From: Nocardioides humi
GTDB taxonomy: Bacteria; Actinomycetota; Actinomycetes; Propionibacteriales; Nocardioidaceae
NCBI RefSeq assembly: GCF_006494775.1
Contig: NZ_CP041146.1
Location: 434,001 to 498,000 of the forward strand
DNA length: 64,000 bases
Direction: 5' to 3'
The position numbers and the translations under genes are program-made. The stretch's first letter is position 1. Every line of letters starts with the position of its first letter. The notes beneath the pieces were generated by a model that saw only the letters and a program-made list of their open reading frames with translations, was not told the origin of the DNA and searched no databases. Below are positions 28,866 to 38,979 of the stretch, piece by piece.

Positions 28866-29774
28866 TCAGCAATTCTCGATCGACGCGTCCTTGCGGGCGT
28901 CGTCGCCGTACCTCTTGGCGGCGGCGGTGTCGGGGAGCACGACGCTGGCGGCGCCGACACTGCCGATCCGGCCGGGCAGGACGCAGGTGGTGACCTTGCC
29001 GGGGTCGACCTGCGCGATGGCCTGGGCGATCCGGAACAGCTCCTTCGGGGAGACGCCCTGGGTGCGGAGGTACTTGAGGACGGAGAGGATCTGCTTCTCG
29101 ATCCAGCCGGGCTGGTCGGCCTTCTTGGCGATCTTCTGCTGGATCCCGCGCAGCACGAGCTGCTGGTTGGCGGAGCGGTCGAAGTCGCCGCGCGGCAGCG
29201 CCTTGCGGACGCGGGCGAACTCGACGGCCTTCATCCCGTTGACGCGGATCTTGCCGGCGGGCCAGCCCTCGGGGTGGAGGTGCTGGTCGGCGAACGCCCG
29301 CGGGTTGTCGACGGTGATGCCGCCGATGCCGCTGATCAGGTTGGCCAGGGCGCTGAACGGGGCGAGCATGACGTAGTCGGGCTGGACGCCGAGCAGGTTG
29401 CCGACGGTCTCGCCGAGGAGCTGCGGCCCGCCGTAGTAGAGGGCGGCGTTGACCCGGTTGGAGCCCACGCCGGGGATCGGCACCCAGCTGTCACGCGGGA
29501 TGCCGATGGCGGTGGCGGCGCCGGTGCGGGTGTCCATGCCGACCATCTGGAGGGCGTCACCACGGGTGCGCAGCGGGTCCTCGCCGGGACGGGCGTCGGA
29601 GCCGACGGCCAGGATCCAGATCACGTCGGAGCCAGCGTCGACGCCGGTGGCGCGGTCGACCTTCACCAGCGTGATCCGAGTGGGCGCCGGGGCACCGTCG
29701 GGCACCAGCAGCGCGGTCAGGCCGAGCACCATGCCCAGCACCAGCGTCCGGAGCATCGTGCGCATCTCAGGCAC
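28866..29774 (-). CDS. LytR-CpsA-Psr (LCP) family cell-wall ligase
   Basis: Membrane-anchored enzyme expected to attach polyprenyl-linked glycopolymers to peptidoglycan. It has 302 residues, with one N-terminal membrane helix (about 5-24) and then an extracellular LCP domain. Typical motifs are AVGSDARPG, TRGDALQMVGMD, IGIPRDSWVPIPG, VGSNRVNAALYYGGP and FDRSANQQLVLRGI, which include the conserved Asp and Arg that bind the pyrophosphate lipid. It overlaps the preceding lipoprotein gene by 8 nt and so is probably co-expressed with it. Confidence 0.9.
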   Translation of the reverse strand: MPEMRTMLRTLVLGMVLGLTALLVPDGAPAPTRITLVKVDRATGVDAGSDVIWILAVGSDARPGEDPLRTRGDALQMVGMDTRTGAATAIGIPRDSWVPIPGVGSNRVNAALYYGGPQLLGETVGNLLGVQPDYVMLAPFSALANLISGIGGITVDNPRAFADQHLHPEGWPAGKIRVNGMKAVEFARVRKALPRGDFDRSANQQLVLRGIQQKIAKKADQPGWIEKQILSVLKYLRTQGVSPKELFRIAQAIAQVDPGKVTTCVLPGRIGSVGAASVVLPDTAAAKRYGDDARKDASIENC

Positions 29775-30426
29775 CTTCCTCGCCGCGGCTGATGTCGAAG
29801 CCGAACACCCGCCAGCCGTCCTTCGTGGGGGTCAGCAGCAGCCGGCCGGTGACCTGGTCGGTCCGGGCGACGCCGCCGGCCAGCTCGACAGTGAGTACGA
29901 CGTGCGCGGTCGCGCCGGCCGGCTTGCCCTTGACCCCCAGCACGTCGACGGTGACCGAGCGCGACGTGACCTCGGCCTCCTCGACCTGGCCGCCGACCTC
30001 GGCGTTGCTCATCACCGCGGGCTGGCCGAGCGCGAGCTCGCGGGCGTCCTCGGTGAACGACGCGAAGGCGTCGTCGAAGCCGGCGCGGGGGTAGTCGCCG
30101 CCGTACCCGCCGTCGATCCAGCCGTCGACGACCGCGGTCACGTCGGCGAGCACCTCCGCGGCCGCCGCGTCGTCGAGCTTCCCACGCACCTTGCCGAGTG
30201 TGGCGTCGGTCTCGACGGCGTGCTCACCGGCGGTGCCACCGGTCCCGCCAGGGCCTCCGTCGGCGCCGTCACCGTCGCCGGAGCAGCCGGTGAGAGCGAG
30301 TCCCACGACCGCCACGAGAGTGGCCGCGATCACCCTCCGCCGGCCCCGTCCTGGTCCTGTCCGCACGCCTGTCGCCCCCGTTCTCCGCATCGCCGAAACG
30401 TCGCGTCGGTGTCTGTTGTGCAACAC
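29767..30426 (-). CDS. Lipoprotein of unknown function
   Basis: A 219-residue exported lipoprotein. An Arg-rich N-terminus and hydrophobic core ([17 protein letters not shown]) end in a lipobox Cys at residue 48, followed by a Gly/Asp-rich linker. The mature domain (about 70-219) looks like an NTF2/SnoaL-type or Mce-associated fold: a helical part ([16 protein letters not shown]), then beta strands, ending [17 protein letters not shown]. The GTG at 30426 has GAGG about 5 nt upstream; an internal ATG at 30390 would give a more usual signal length. It overlaps the LCP gene. Confidence 0.75.
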   Translation of the reverse strand: MLHNRHRRDVSAMRRTGATGVRTGPGRGRRRVIAATLVAVVGLALTGCSGDGDGADGGPGGTGGTAGEHAVETDATLGKVRGKLDDAAAAEVLADVTAVVDGWIDGGYGGDYPRAGFDDAFASFTEDARELALGQPAVMSNAEVGGQVEEAEVTSRSVTVDVLGVKGKPAGATAHVVLTVELAGGVARTDQVTGRLLLTPTKDGWRVFGFDISRGEEGA

Positions 30427-30548
30427 CCTGCCTCAAAGGGTGCCCACGGGTCGGTATTTGCTTCGGCATGGGACTAGCCTTGGCGGACGACAGCCACCCG
30501 CTATCGGCGGCGGGTGCGTCCAGCTCATCGGAAGAGGCGAAGCACGTC

Positions 30549-33500
30549 GTGACGCAGTCGTCAGACCAGTCCACCGGATCTCCCGTTCCTGCGGACTTCG
30601 GAGCCAACGAGTGGCTCGTGGAGGAGATGAAGGAGCGGTTCGAGGCCGACCCGAACAGCGTCGATCCCGCCTGGGCGACGTACTTCAAGAACGGCAACGG
30701 TACGACGACCGCGGCCGCCGCTCCCCCGACGCCCCCCGCCGCAGCCGCTCCCCCCGCCGCAGCCGCTCCCCCCGCCCCGGCCGCCGCTCCGGCCGCGGCT
30801 CCGAAGGCCGCTCCGGCCGCGCCCGCGAGCGCCTCCACCGCGCCCACCCCCAAGGCGACGCCGGCCCCCCAGGTCAGCCCCGCCTCCTCGACCACGCCCA
30901 CGCCGCCGAAGGCCGACTCCCCCGCCCCGACCCCGAAGGACGCCCCGCGTCCGGCGCCGGTGACCGCCAAGGACGAGCCGACCCTCACCGTGCTCCGCGG
31001 CATCCCCGCGGCGACCGCCAAGAACATGGACATCTCGCTGTCGGTGCCGACGGCGACCTCGGTGCGCAACATCCCGGTCAAGCTGCTGTGGGACAACCGC
31101 ATCGTCATCAACAGCCACCTCAAGCGCGCCCGCGGCGGCAAGGTGTCCTTCACCCACATCATCGGCTACGCGATCGTGAAGGCGATCAAGGCGCTGCCGG
31201 CGATGAACAACACCTACGACGAGATCGACGGCAAGCCGACCATGGTCACGCCGGCCCACATCAACCTGGGCCTGGCCATCGACCAGCAGAAGAAGGACGG
31301 CACCCGCCAGCTCGTCGCGCCGAGCATCAAGGCGTGCGAGTCGATGGACTTCGCGCAGTTCTGGACGGCGTACGAGGACATCGTGCGCAAGGCCAAGGAC
31401 AACAAGCTGACCATGGAGGACTACTCCGGTACGACGGTCAGCCTCACCAACGTCGGCGGCCTCGGCACCAACAACTCGGTGCCGCGGCTGATGCAGGGCC
31501 AGGCCGCGATCATCGGCGTCGGCTCGATGGACTACCCGCCGGAGTTCCAGGGCGCGTCCGAGGAGACCATCGCGCGCAACGCGATCTCCCGGATCATGAC
31601 CATCACGTCGACGTACGACCACCGGGTCATCCAGGGCGCGCAGTCCGGCGAGTTCCTCGGCCAGATCCACCGCTACCTCCTCGGCGAGGACGGCTTCTAC
31701 GACGAGATCTTCCAGGCGCTGCGGATCCCCTACGAGCCGATCCGCTGGAACGCCGACATCGCGACGTCCCACGACGACGAGATCGACAAGCAGGCCCGGA
31801 TCCTGGAGCTGATCCACGCCTACCGGGTGCGCGGTCACCTCATGGCCGACACCGACCCGCTCGAGTACAAGCAGCGCAGCCACCCGGACCTGCGGATCGA
31901 GTCGCACGGCCTCACCCTGTGGGACCTCGACCGGGAGTTCCCGACCGGCTCGTTCGGCGGCCGGGACCGGCGCTTCATGAAGCTGCGCCACATCCTCGGC
32001 ATCCTGCGCGACTCGTACTGCCGCACCACCGGCATCGAGTACATGCACATCATGGACCCCGAGCAGCGCCGCTGGATCCAGGAGCGCGTCGAGCAGCCGC
32101 ACAGCAAGCCGCCCCGCGAGGAGCAGCTGCGGATCCTGCTCAAGCTCAACCAGGCCGAGGCCTTCGAGACCTTCCTGCAGACCAAGTTCGTCGGCCAGAA
32201 GCGGTTCTCGCTCGAGGGTGGCGAGACGAGCGTCCCCGTCGTCGACGAGATCGCCGAGGCGGCCGCCCAGGCCGGCCTCGACGAGGTCTGCATCGGCATG
32301 GCCCACCGTGGCCGGCTCAACATGCTCGCCAATATCGTCGGCAAGTCCTACAACCAGATCTTCCGCGAGTTCGAGGGCAATATCGACCCGCGCACGGTCC
32401 AGGGCTCCGGCGACGTGAAGTACCACCTCGGCGCCGAGGGCGCCTTCGTGGCCGGCACCGGCGAGACCATCAAGGTCTCGGTCGCGGCGAACCCGTCCCA
32501 CCTCGAGACCGTCGACCCGGTCCTGGAGGGCATCGCCCGCGCGAAGCAGGACGTCCTCGACCGCGGCGCCGAGTTCCCGGTGCTGCCGATGCTCATCCAC
32601 GGCGACGCGGCGTTCGCGGGCCAGGGCGTGGTGGCCGAGACGCTCAACCTCTCCCAGCTGCGCGGCTACCGCACCGGCGGCACCATCCACGTCGTCATCA
32701 ACAACCAGGTCGGCTTCACCACCGCGCCGGGCGCGTCCCGCTCCTCGCTGTACTGCACCGACGTGGCCCGGATGGTCCAGGCGCCGATCTTCCACGTCAA
32801 CGGCGACGACCCGGAGGCCTGCATCCGCGTCGCCCGGCTGGCCTTCGAGTACCGCCAGACCTTCAACAGCGACGTCGTCATCGACCTCGTCTGCTACCGC
32901 CGGCGCGGGCACAACGAGGGCGACGACCCGTCGTACACCCAGCCCCTGATGTACGACCTCATCGAGCAGAAGCGCTCGGTGCGCAAGCTCTACACCGAGT
33001 CCCTCATCGGTCGCGGCGACATCACGATCGAGGAGGCCGAGCAGGTCCTGCGCGACTACCAGCAGCAGCTGGAGCGGGTGTTCACCGAGGTCCGCGAGGC
33101 GACGGCCGCCCCCAAGGAGTGGACGACGGTCCCGGACTACCCGGACAAGCCGGAGGGCGAGACCCAGACGGCGGTGACGCCGGAGGTCCTCAAGCGGATC
33201 GCCGACGCGTACGTCACGCCGCCGGACGGCTTCACCGTCCACCCGAAGGTGATGCCCCAGCTGCAGCGCCGCGCCGCCGCGATCGCCGACGGCCCGATCG
33301 ACTGGGGCACCGGCGAGATCCTCGCGTTCGGCTCGCTGCTCATGGAGGGCCGCCCGGTCCGGCTGGCCGGCCAGGACTCGCGCCGCGGCACCTTCGTGTC
33401 CCGCTTCGCGACGATCATCGACCGGGTCAACGCCGACGAGTGGACCCCGCTGGCCAACCTCACCGAGGAGCAGGCGAAGTTCTTCGTCTACGACAGCCTG

Positions 33501-34310
33501 CTCTCGGAGTACGCCGCGCTCGGCTTCGAGTACGGCTACTCGGTGGCCCGTCCCGACGCCCTGGTCCTCTGGGAGGCCCAGTTCGGCGACTTCGTCAACG
33601 GCGCCCAGTCGGTGATCGACGAGTACATCTCCGCGGGCAAGACCAAGTGGAACCAGGACTCCGGCGTCGTGCTGCTGCTGCCGCACGGCTACGAGGGCCA
33701 GGGCGCCGACCACTCCTCGGCGCGCATCGAGCGGTTCCTGACCCTGTGCGCCGACGACGCGATGGTCCTCGCCCAGCCGTCGACCCCCGCGTCGTACTTC
33801 CACCTGCTGCGCCGGCACTCCCTCGGCGGCGAGCACAAGCCGCTCATCGTGTTCACGCCGAAGTCGATGCTCAAGCGCAAGGAGGCGGCCTCGGTGCCGG
33901 CCGACTTCACCACCGGCGAGTTCCGGCCGGTGATCGGCGACGCGACGGCCGACCCGGCCAAGGTGCAGACGGTGCTGCTGGTCTCCGGCCGGCTCACCTG
34001 GGACCTGATGGTCGAGCGGAAGAAGTCCGAGCGCGAGGACATCGCGATCGTCCGGGTCGAGCAGCTCTACCCGTGGCCGACCGACGCGATCCGCGCGGAG
34101 CTCGACAAGTACCCGAACGCCGCGGTCCGCTGGGTCCAGGACGAGCCCTTCAACCAGGGTCCGTGGCCGACCTTCTACCTCAACGTCGTACCGCACCTGG
34201 GTCGCGCGATCGAGCCGGTCACCCGGCCCGCGTCCTCGACGACGGCGGTCGGCACGGCCAAGCGCCACCTCGAGGAGGCGAAGGTCCTCATCGGCGAAGC
34301 GTTCAGCTGA
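30549..34310 (+). CDS. kgd: Multifunctional 2-oxoglutarate metabolism enzyme (Kgd/SucA type)
   Basis: Actinobacterial E1o fused to an E2o-type domain, acting as 2-oxoglutarate decarboxylase/dehydrogenase in the TCA cycle. It has 1253 residues from the GTG at 30549 (GAAGAGG about 11 nt upstream). Order: N-terminal [15 protein letters not shown] motif, a Pro/Ala linker (about 60-145) and an acyltransferase domain without lipoyl region. That domain's catalytic motif is [20 protein letters not shown]. The thiamine-diphosphate E1 follows ([34 protein letters not shown]). Some N-terminal regulators (GarA-type FHA proteins) act on this family; none is in the window. Confidence 0.95.
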   Translation: MTQSSDQSTGSPVPADFGANEWLVEEMKERFEADPNSVDPAWATYFKNGNGTTTAAAAPPTPPAAAAPPAAAAPPAPAAAPAAAPKAAPAAPASASTAPTPKATPAPQVSPASSTTPTPPKADSPAPTPKDAPRPAPVTAKDEPTLTVLRGIPAATAKNMDISLSVPTATSVRNIPVKLLWDNRIVINSHLKRARGGKVSFTHIIGYAIVKAIKALPAMNNTYDEIDGKPTMVTPAHINLGLAIDQQKKDGTRQLVAPSIKACESMDFAQFWTAYEDIVRKAKDNKLTMEDYSGTTVSLTNVGGLGTNNSVPRLMQGQAAIIGVGSMDYPPEFQGASEETIARNAISRIMTITSTYDHRVIQGAQSGEFLGQIHRYLLGEDGFYDEIFQALRIPYEPIRWNADIATSHDDEIDKQARILELIHAYRVRGHLMADTDPLEYKQRSHPDLRIESHGLTLWDLDREFPTGSFGGRDRRFMKLRHILGILRDSYCRTTGIEYMHIMDPEQRRWIQERVEQPHSKPPREEQLRILLKLNQAEAFETFLQTKFVGQKRFSLEGGETSVPVVDEIAEAAAQAGLDEVCIGMAHRGRLNMLANIVGKSYNQIFREFEGNIDPRTVQGSGDVKYHLGAEGAFVAGTGETIKVSVAANPSHLETVDPVLEGIARAKQDVLDRGAEFPVLPMLIHGDAAFAGQGVVAETLNLSQLRGYRTGGTIHVVINNQVGFTTAPGASRSSLYCTDVARMVQAPIFHVNGDDPEACIRVARLAFEYRQTFNSDVVIDLVCYRRRGHNEGDDPSYTQPLMYDLIEQKRSVRKLYTESLIGRGDITIEEAEQVLRDYQQQLERVFTEVREATAAPKEWTTVPDYPDKPEGETQTAVTPEVLKRIADAYVTPPDGFTVHPKVMPQLQRRAAAIADGPIDWGTGEILAFGSLLMEGRPVRLAGQDSRRGTFVSRFATIIDRVNADEWTPLANLTEEQAKFFVYDSLLSEYAALGFEYGYSVARPDALVLWEAQFGDFVNGAQSVIDEYISAGKTKWNQDSGVVLLLPHGYEGQGADHSSARIERFLTLCADDAMVLAQPSTPASYFHLLRRHSLGGEHKPLIVFTPKSMLKRKEAASVPADFTTGEFRPVIGDATADPAKVQTVLLVSGRLTWDLMVERKKSEREDIAIVRVEQLYPWPTDAIRAELDKYPNAAVRWVQDEPFNQGPWPTFYLNVVPHLGRAIEPVTRPASSTTAVGTAKRHLEEAKVLIGEAFS

Positions 34311-34486
34311 TGTACTTCACCGACCGCGGGATCGAGGAGCTCGAGCAGCGCCGGGGCGACGAGGAGGTCACCCTGGCCTGGCTCGGCGAGCGGCTGCAGG
34401 AGTTCGTCGACACCCACCCGGAGTTCGAGGTGGCCGTCGAGCGGTTCGCCACCTGGCTGGCCCGCCTCGACGACCCCGACGACTGA
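34310..34486 (+). CDS. Small conserved protein downstream of kgd (DUF6104-like)
   Basis: A 58-residue acidic helical protein beginning [20 protein letters not shown] and ending FATWLARLDDPDD. Its ATG overlaps the kgd stop by one base (TGATG at 34308-34312), so it is translationally coupled. Proteins of this size and sequence follow the 2-oxoglutarate dehydrogenase gene in other actinobacteria; I recall the family as DUF6104. No function is known. It may act on the Kgd complex, which is an inference from position only. Confidence 0.8.
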   Translation: MYFTDRGIEELEQRRGDEEVTLAWLGERLQEFVDTHPEFEVAVERFATWLARLDDPDD

Positions 34487-34516
34487 CCCGCCGCGTCCTC
34501 ACCTCACATTTGCACT

Positions 34517-34562
34517 GACCCGGCGCGTCCTTACCTCGTCGTAGGTAAGGACGCGCCGGGTC
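34517..34562. terminator. Bidirectional terminator hairpin between kgd operon and MMPL gene
   Basis: A 20-bp perfect stem (GACCCGGCGCGTCCTTACCT at 34517-34536, complement at 34543-34562) with a 6-nt loop, followed by GGGGTCGTTTT. It lies between convergent genes. A partial direct copy of the left arm is at 34485-34506. Confidence 0.85.
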
Positions 34563-34598
34563 GGGGTCGTTTTCAGGTCAGGATGAGCCGGGTCGGGG

Positions 34599-36713
34599 TC
34601 AGGCGGGGAGGGCCTCGCTGAGGCCGATCCGGCGGTGGAGGGCGCGCAGCGGGCGGGGAGCCCACCAGGAGCGCTCGCCAAGGAGCCGGATGCTGGCGGG
34701 CAGCAGGATCCCGCGGATCAGGGTGGCGTCGACGAGGATGGCCAGCCCGGTGCCGAGCCCGAAGAACTGGATGAAGCTGACCGAGCTCACCAGGAACGCG
34801 AAGAAGCTGATCGCGATCAGCGCCGCGGCGGTGCTGACGATCCGGCCGGTGTGGGCCAGGCCGTGGACCAGCGCCTCGCTGTTGGCCATCCCGTGGTCGC
34901 GCATCTCCTTGATCCGGCTCATCACGAAGACCTCGTAGTCCATCGACAGCCCGAACGCGACGCAGAAGAGCAGCACCATCATCGAGCTGTCCATCGGCTG
35001 CGGCGTGAACCCGAGGACCCCGGACAGGTGGCCGTCCTGGAACACCCAGACCATCGCGCCGAGGGTCGCGCCCAGGCCGACCGCGTTGAGCACCAGCGCC
35101 CGGAGCGGCTGGACCACGCTGCCGGTGAACAGGAACAGGATCACCATCGTGGTCAGCACCAGCCAGCCCGCGACGAGCGGAAGCCGGTCGCCGATGCCGG
35201 TCATCTGGTCGTGCAGCTGGGCGCTCGCCCCGCCCACCAGGGCGTCGGTGCCCGCCGGCGCCGGGACCGCCCGCACCTCCTGGACCAGCTCCCGGGCGTC
35301 CGCCGACATCGGGTCGAGGTCGGTGACCACCGAGAGCAGTGAGGCGTCCTCGCCGGCCCGCGTGTCCACCCGTACGACGCCGGGCAGCTCCCCCAGCGAG
35401 GCCGCATAGGCCGCGAGCTCGTCCTCGCCGACCGCGGAGGTCGTGACCACCTGGACCGGGTGGGTGCCGTCGCCCGCGAAGGCCGAGCGCAGCACGTCGC
35501 CGGCCTGCCGGCTGGACGCGCTCGTGGGCAGCACCCGGTCGTCCGGCGTACCGAACTCGATGCCGGCCAGCGGCACCGCGACGACGAGCAGGCCGGCGAG
35601 CACCGGCAACGCGCTGAGCAGCGGGCGGCGGGCCACGAACCGGGCCAGGCGCGCCCACGCGGGCGCCTCCTCGCCCCGGATGCCGCGCACCCGCGGGATC
35701 CGCCACGCGTCGACCCGGTCGCCGAGCAGGCTGAGCCCGGCGGGGAGGACGACCACCGCGGCGAAGGCGGTGATCAGCATGACGCCGATGCCGGCGTAGG
35801 CGAACGAGCGCAGGAAGTACATCGGGAACACCAGCAGCGACGCCAGCGCGACGGCGACCGTGGTCGCGCTGAACGCGATGGTCCGGCCGGCGGTCTCCAC
35901 CGCCCGTCGTACGGCGTCCTGGTGGGCGCGGCCCGCAGCCCGCTCCTCGCGCACCCGGGCGACCATGAGCAGGCCGTAGTCGACGGCGAGGCCGAGCCCG
36001 AGGCCGGTGGTGAGGTTGACGGCGTAGATGGACACGTCCGTCGCGGAGCCGAGGATCGACAGCTCGGCGAAGGTGCCGAAGATGGCCGCGACGCCGACGC
36101 CGAGCGTGACGAGCGCGCCGACCACATTGCCGAAGGCGAGCACGAGCAGCACCAGGATCAGCGGGATCGCGATGCTCTCGGCCAGGCCGAGGTCCTTCCC
36201 GATCTGGGCGCCGATCTCCTCGCCGACCACCTCGCCGCCGCCGACGTCCACGCTGATCGCGCCGTCGGAGCCGGCCGCGCCGGCGTACTCGTCGAGCACC
36301 GCCCCCGGGTCGGCCTCCTCGCCGGGCGCGATCGAGGCGGTGACCAGGGCGTACCGGCCGTCGGTCGAGCGCATCGGGCCCGCCCTGCCGTCGAAGTACG
36401 ACGCCACGTCGGCCAGCGCCGGGTCCGACCGCAGTCGCTCGGTCAGCGCGGCGCCCGCACCCGCCGAGGCGGCGGAGTCGACGTCGCCGTCGGCCGCCTC
36501 GACCACGAACACGTAGTCGGACCCGCCGGCGAACCGCTCCTCGAGCAGGACCGCGGCGCGGCTGCTCTCGGACTCGGGGTCGTCGAAGCCGTCCGTCTGC
36601 AGCTTGCCGAAGGCGCCGACGCCCACGACCGCCGCGACCACCCCACCCAGCAGGCCGAGCGCGAGCACCGTGCGGGCCCGCCTCGTCACCAGTCCACCGA
36701 TCCAGCCGAACAT
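34599..36713 (-). CDS. MMPL/RND family transporter
   Basis: Integral membrane exporter of 704 residues with about 12 helices, built as two repeats each starting with one helix and a large periplasmic loop. The transmembrane helices bearing GLGLGLAVDYGLLMVARVREE and VAFGLSMDYEVFVMSRIKEM hold the Asp-Tyr pairs typical of MmpL proton relay. The ATG at 36713 is chosen because GGAGGAG is 5 nt upstream. It is divergent from a TetR gene with a dyad operator between them, which suggests inducible export of a lipid or drug. Confidence 0.9.
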   Translation of the reverse strand: MFGWIGGLVTRRARTVLALGLLGGVVAAVVGVGAFGKLQTDGFDDPESESSRAAVLLEERFAGGSDYVFVVEAADGDVDSAASAGAGAALTERLRSDPALADVASYFDGRAGPMRSTDGRYALVTASIAPGEEADPGAVLDEYAGAAGSDGAISVDVGGGEVVGEEIGAQIGKDLGLAESIAIPLILVLLVLAFGNVVGALVTLGVGVAAIFGTFAELSILGSATDVSIYAVNLTTGLGLGLAVDYGLLMVARVREERAAGRAHQDAVRRAVETAGRTIAFSATTVAVALASLLVFPMYFLRSFAYAGIGVMLITAFAAVVVLPAGLSLLGDRVDAWRIPRVRGIRGEEAPAWARLARFVARRPLLSALPVLAGLLVVAVPLAGIEFGTPDDRVLPTSASSRQAGDVLRSAFAGDGTHPVQVVTTSAVGEDELAAYAASLGELPGVVRVDTRAGEDASLLSVVTDLDPMSADARELVQEVRAVPAPAGTDALVGGASAQLHDQMTGIGDRLPLVAGWLVLTTMVILFLFTGSVVQPLRALVLNAVGLGATLGAMVWVFQDGHLSGVLGFTPQPMDSSMMVLLFCVAFGLSMDYEVFVMSRIKEMRDHGMANSEALVHGLAHTGRIVSTAAALIAISFFAFLVSSVSFIQFFGLGTGLAILVDATLIRGILLPASIRLLGERSWWAPRPLRALHRRIGLSEALPA

Positions 36714-36729
36714 CGCGCTCCTCCAATGT

Positions 36730-36764
36730 GTGCACACGTTAACTTTATGGCCGTTAACTTGGCA
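36730..36764. promoter_or_regulatory. Putative TetR operator between MMPL and tetR
   Basis: Nested dyad: outer GTGC (36730-36733) and GCAC (36762-36765), inner GTTAAC twice (36738-36743, 36753-36758) separated by 9 nt. The region is A+T-richer than its surroundings and is shared by the two divergent promoters. Confidence 0.6.
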
Positions 36765-36793
36765 CAGATGTGTACAGGTGTCAACATGTCTTC

Positions 36794-37450
36794 GTGACCT
36801 CGACCAGCACCGCCCGGCGCAGCTACCACCACGGCGACCTGCGCAACGCCCTCGCCCGGGCCGCCGCCGAGCTCGCCGCGACCGGCGGGCCGGACGCGGT
36901 GACCATCCGCGGCGCCGCCCGCGCGGTCGGGGTGACGCCCACGGCGGCGTACCGCCACTTCGAGAACCAGTCCGACCTGCTCGAGGCGGCGCGGGCGCTG
37001 GCGATGGACGGCATGGTCGCGGTGACGGCGGAGTACCTGCAGCAGGTCCCGGACGACGACGACCCGGTCGTGCGCGCCACGGCCCGGCTGCGCTCGTCGG
37101 GTCGCGGCTACATCCGCTTCGCGCTGGCGGAGCCGGGGATCTTCCGCACCTGCTTCACCGGCCGCCTGCGCGAGCCGGCCGGGCCGCCCATGGCCGACCC
37201 GCCGGCGCCGTACGTCCTGCTCGGCACCATCCTCGACGAGCTGGTCGACGCGGGCTATCTCGACCCGGCCGACCGCCCCGGCGCCGAGGCGGCGCCGTGG
37301 TCGGCGGTCCACGGCCTCGCGATGCTGCTCGTCGACGGCCCCCTCAAGGACTTCGACGAGGACGAGCGGGAGGCCGCGATCGAGCGCACCCTCGACATGG
37401 CCGTGCGCGGTCTCGCCACCGGGCCCCGCGGAAGGGCCGCCGAGCGCTAG
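36794..37450 (+). CDS. TetR family transcriptional regulator
   Basis: A 218-residue repressor-type regulator. The N-terminal HTH (about 10-55) contains SYHHGDLRNALARAAAELAA and VTIRGAARAVGVTPTAAYRH then FEN. The C-terminal ligand domain matches the TetR C-terminal WHG type. The GTG at 36794 is used because upstream in-frame starts lie in the operator region. It is divergent from the MMPL exporter and followed 10 nt later by a gene of unknown function, so it probably controls both directions. Confidence 0.88.
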   Translation: MTSTSTARRSYHHGDLRNALARAAAELAATGGPDAVTIRGAARAVGVTPTAAYRHFENQSDLLEAARALAMDGMVAVTAEYLQQVPDDDDPVVRATARLRSSGRGYIRFALAEPGIFRTCFTGRLREPAGPPMADPPAPYVLLGTILDELVDAGYLDPADRPGAEAAPWSAVHGLAMLLVDGPLKDFDEDEREAAIERTLDMAVRGLATGPRGRAAER

Positions 37451-37460
37451 TCTCACGCCC

Positions 37461-38045
37461 GTGAGCGAGGAGCTGATCGACTACGCGGCCTGGGGCGAGC
37501 GGTTCTTCGCCACCGCGGTGACCGCCGAGCGGGTGCTGAGCGGCGTCAACGCGCTCGCCGGCCGGCCCATCGACGTCGGACCGCTCGGCGTCGGGCCGGG
37601 ACGCATCGCCAAGGTGACCGCGACCGGCACCATCGGCACCGCCACCGGCGAGCGGGTGGGCTCCGGCCCGGTCGCGTTCCGCGTCGAGCTGCCGGTGGAC
37701 CTGCGGTTCACCATCGACTTCGGCATGGACAAGCAGCGCTTCGACGCCGGCGTCACCGTCCCCCTGGTGATCACCGCCCGCGGACGCGAGGACCTGGCGA
37801 TCGTGCTGGAGGTGACCCCGCCGACGGCGGAGGAGGTCGTCGTCGACCTCACGGCGCAGGGCCTGCGCGCGGCGCTGACCAGCCGGGTCGCCAACATGGA
37901 GGGCGAGCTGCGCCGCTTCGTGGCGAAGTACGTCGCCCGCGAGGTCGGCAAGCCCGCCGTCGAGCAGGCCACGGTGATCGACGTGGCCGGGGCGATCGAC
38001 GGCGCCGCCGCGCGGGTCGTGCCCCGGACGGAGGAGCCGGCATGA
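37461..38045 (+). CDS. Conserved hypothetical protein
   Basis: A 194-residue soluble protein with no signal peptide or membrane helix. The centre is beta-rich, with alternating strands such as VAFRVELPVDLRFTIDFGMD and GVTVPLVITARGREDLAIVL, followed by a helical C-terminal part. I do not recognise a family; the pattern could suit a lipid-binding beta-barrel. The start is GTG at 37461, with a -10-like TAGTCT 7 nt upstream, so it may have its own leaderless transcript. It overlaps the next gene as ATGA. Confidence 0.65.
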   Translation: MSEELIDYAAWGERFFATAVTAERVLSGVNALAGRPIDVGPLGVGPGRIAKVTATGTIGTATGERVGSGPVAFRVELPVDLRFTIDFGMDKQRFDAGVTVPLVITARGREDLAIVLEVTPPTAEEVVVDLTAQGLRAALTSRVANMEGELRRFVAKYVAREVGKPAVEQATVIDVAGAIDGAAARVVPRTEEPA

Positions 38046-38647
38046 GCACCTATCCCCCGGCGCCGTGGCACATGCACGGGTCCCTGTGGCTGTCGGTGTT
38101 CCGGCTGGGCCGGGCCGTCGACGAGCGCCATCCCGCCGGGACGTACGGCGTCGCGCTGGTCTCCTACGAGGAGCCGAGCCCCCTCACCTACCACGAGCTG
38201 CTGCTCGCCCGGACCGTGAAGAACAGGGCCGGCAAGGGCGCGGTGACGATCACCGACATCTGGGTCGACTCCCCCGCCTCGCAGGCGGGCGGCCGGGCGC
38301 TGTGGGCGATCCCCAAGCAGCTGTGCGACTTCGACCGGGAGAGCAGCTTCCGCGGACCCGTCACCTCCACCGACTGGACGGCCCTGGCCGGGCGCCGCCC
38401 GATCGTGGACGCCAGCTTCACCGACGTGTCCCGCGCCGCGCTCCGGGTGCCGTTCACCGGGCTGGTCGAGCAGCCCGGCATCCCGGAGCACCCGGAGACC
38501 GCGGACGTGGTGATGAAGGGGACCGCCAAGGCGCTGCCGTGCCGCGGCCGGTGGAGCTTCGCCGCCGACGGCCCGCTGGGCTTCATGCGGGAGGCCCGTC
38601 AGCTCGGCTCGTTCCGGATGGCGGGCTTCCGGCTCGCCTTCGACTGA
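38042..38647 (+). CDS. Acetoacetate decarboxylase family protein
   Basis: A 201-residue protein of the acetoacetate decarboxylase-like fold. The family pattern includes GTYGVALVSYEEPSPLTYHE, and the lysine in GRALWAIPKQLCDF sits where the Schiff-base Lys of true decarboxylases or a structural Lys of relatives occurs. It is shorter than the ~245 residues of the clostridial enzyme, so substrate may differ. The ATG overlaps the preceding gene by 4 nt (ATGA), so the two are co-translated in the tetR operon. Confidence 0.75.
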   Translation: MSTYPPAPWHMHGSLWLSVFRLGRAVDERHPAGTYGVALVSYEEPSPLTYHELLLARTVKNRAGKGAVTITDIWVDSPASQAGGRALWAIPKQLCDFDRESSFRGPVTSTDWTALAGRRPIVDASFTDVSRAALRVPFTGLVEQPGIPEHPETADVVMKGTAKALPCRGRWSFAADGPLGFMREARQLGSFRMAGFRLAFD

Positions 38648-38685
38648 CGCGCTCGTCGCACCGGACGGTTCCGCTGCGAGAGGCG

Positions 38686-38955
38686 CTAATCCAGAGCGGT
38701 CTCGTCCGGTACGACGGCCGAGTCGGCCACAGAGTCGGCGGCAGGTCCACCACCGTGCTCGGCGAGGGCGCGGCGCGAGGAGTCCTTGATCTCGAAGATC
38801 TCGGTGGCCAGGCCGCCGACGGCGGCGGCGACGTCGCCGACGGCGCGGGTCACGATGCCGGCGACCTCGCCGACGGTGTGCGCGGTCGCCTCGGCGCCGG
38901 CCTGGAGCGCGTCCTTGGCGATCTCGCCCCTGCTGAGGTGGTCCCGTCCGGTCAT
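38686..38955 (-). CDS. Small hypothetical helical protein
   Basis: An 89-residue Ala-rich protein beginning MTGRDHLSRGEIAKDALQAG. The middle (about 15-55) could form an amphipathic or weakly hydrophobic helix pair (EVAGIVTRAVGDVAAAVGGL), and the C-terminus is polar. No family recognised. It lies 24 nt upstream of nothing else on its strand; the next minus gene begins 25 nt beyond its start. Confidence 0.55.
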   Translation of the reverse strand: MTGRDHLSRGEIAKDALQAGAEATAHTVGEVAGIVTRAVGDVAAAVGGLATEIFEIKDSSRRALAEHGGGPAADSVADSAVVPDETALD

Positions 38956-38979
38956 GGAGCCAGTGTCCCCCGCGCCGCC

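Noticed and set aside
30700..30960. Lipoyl domain in the N-terminal part of Kgd
   Set aside because: The region is a Pro/Ala/Thr linker with no lipoyl-lysine motif; lipoyl domains are supplied by another protein in this family.
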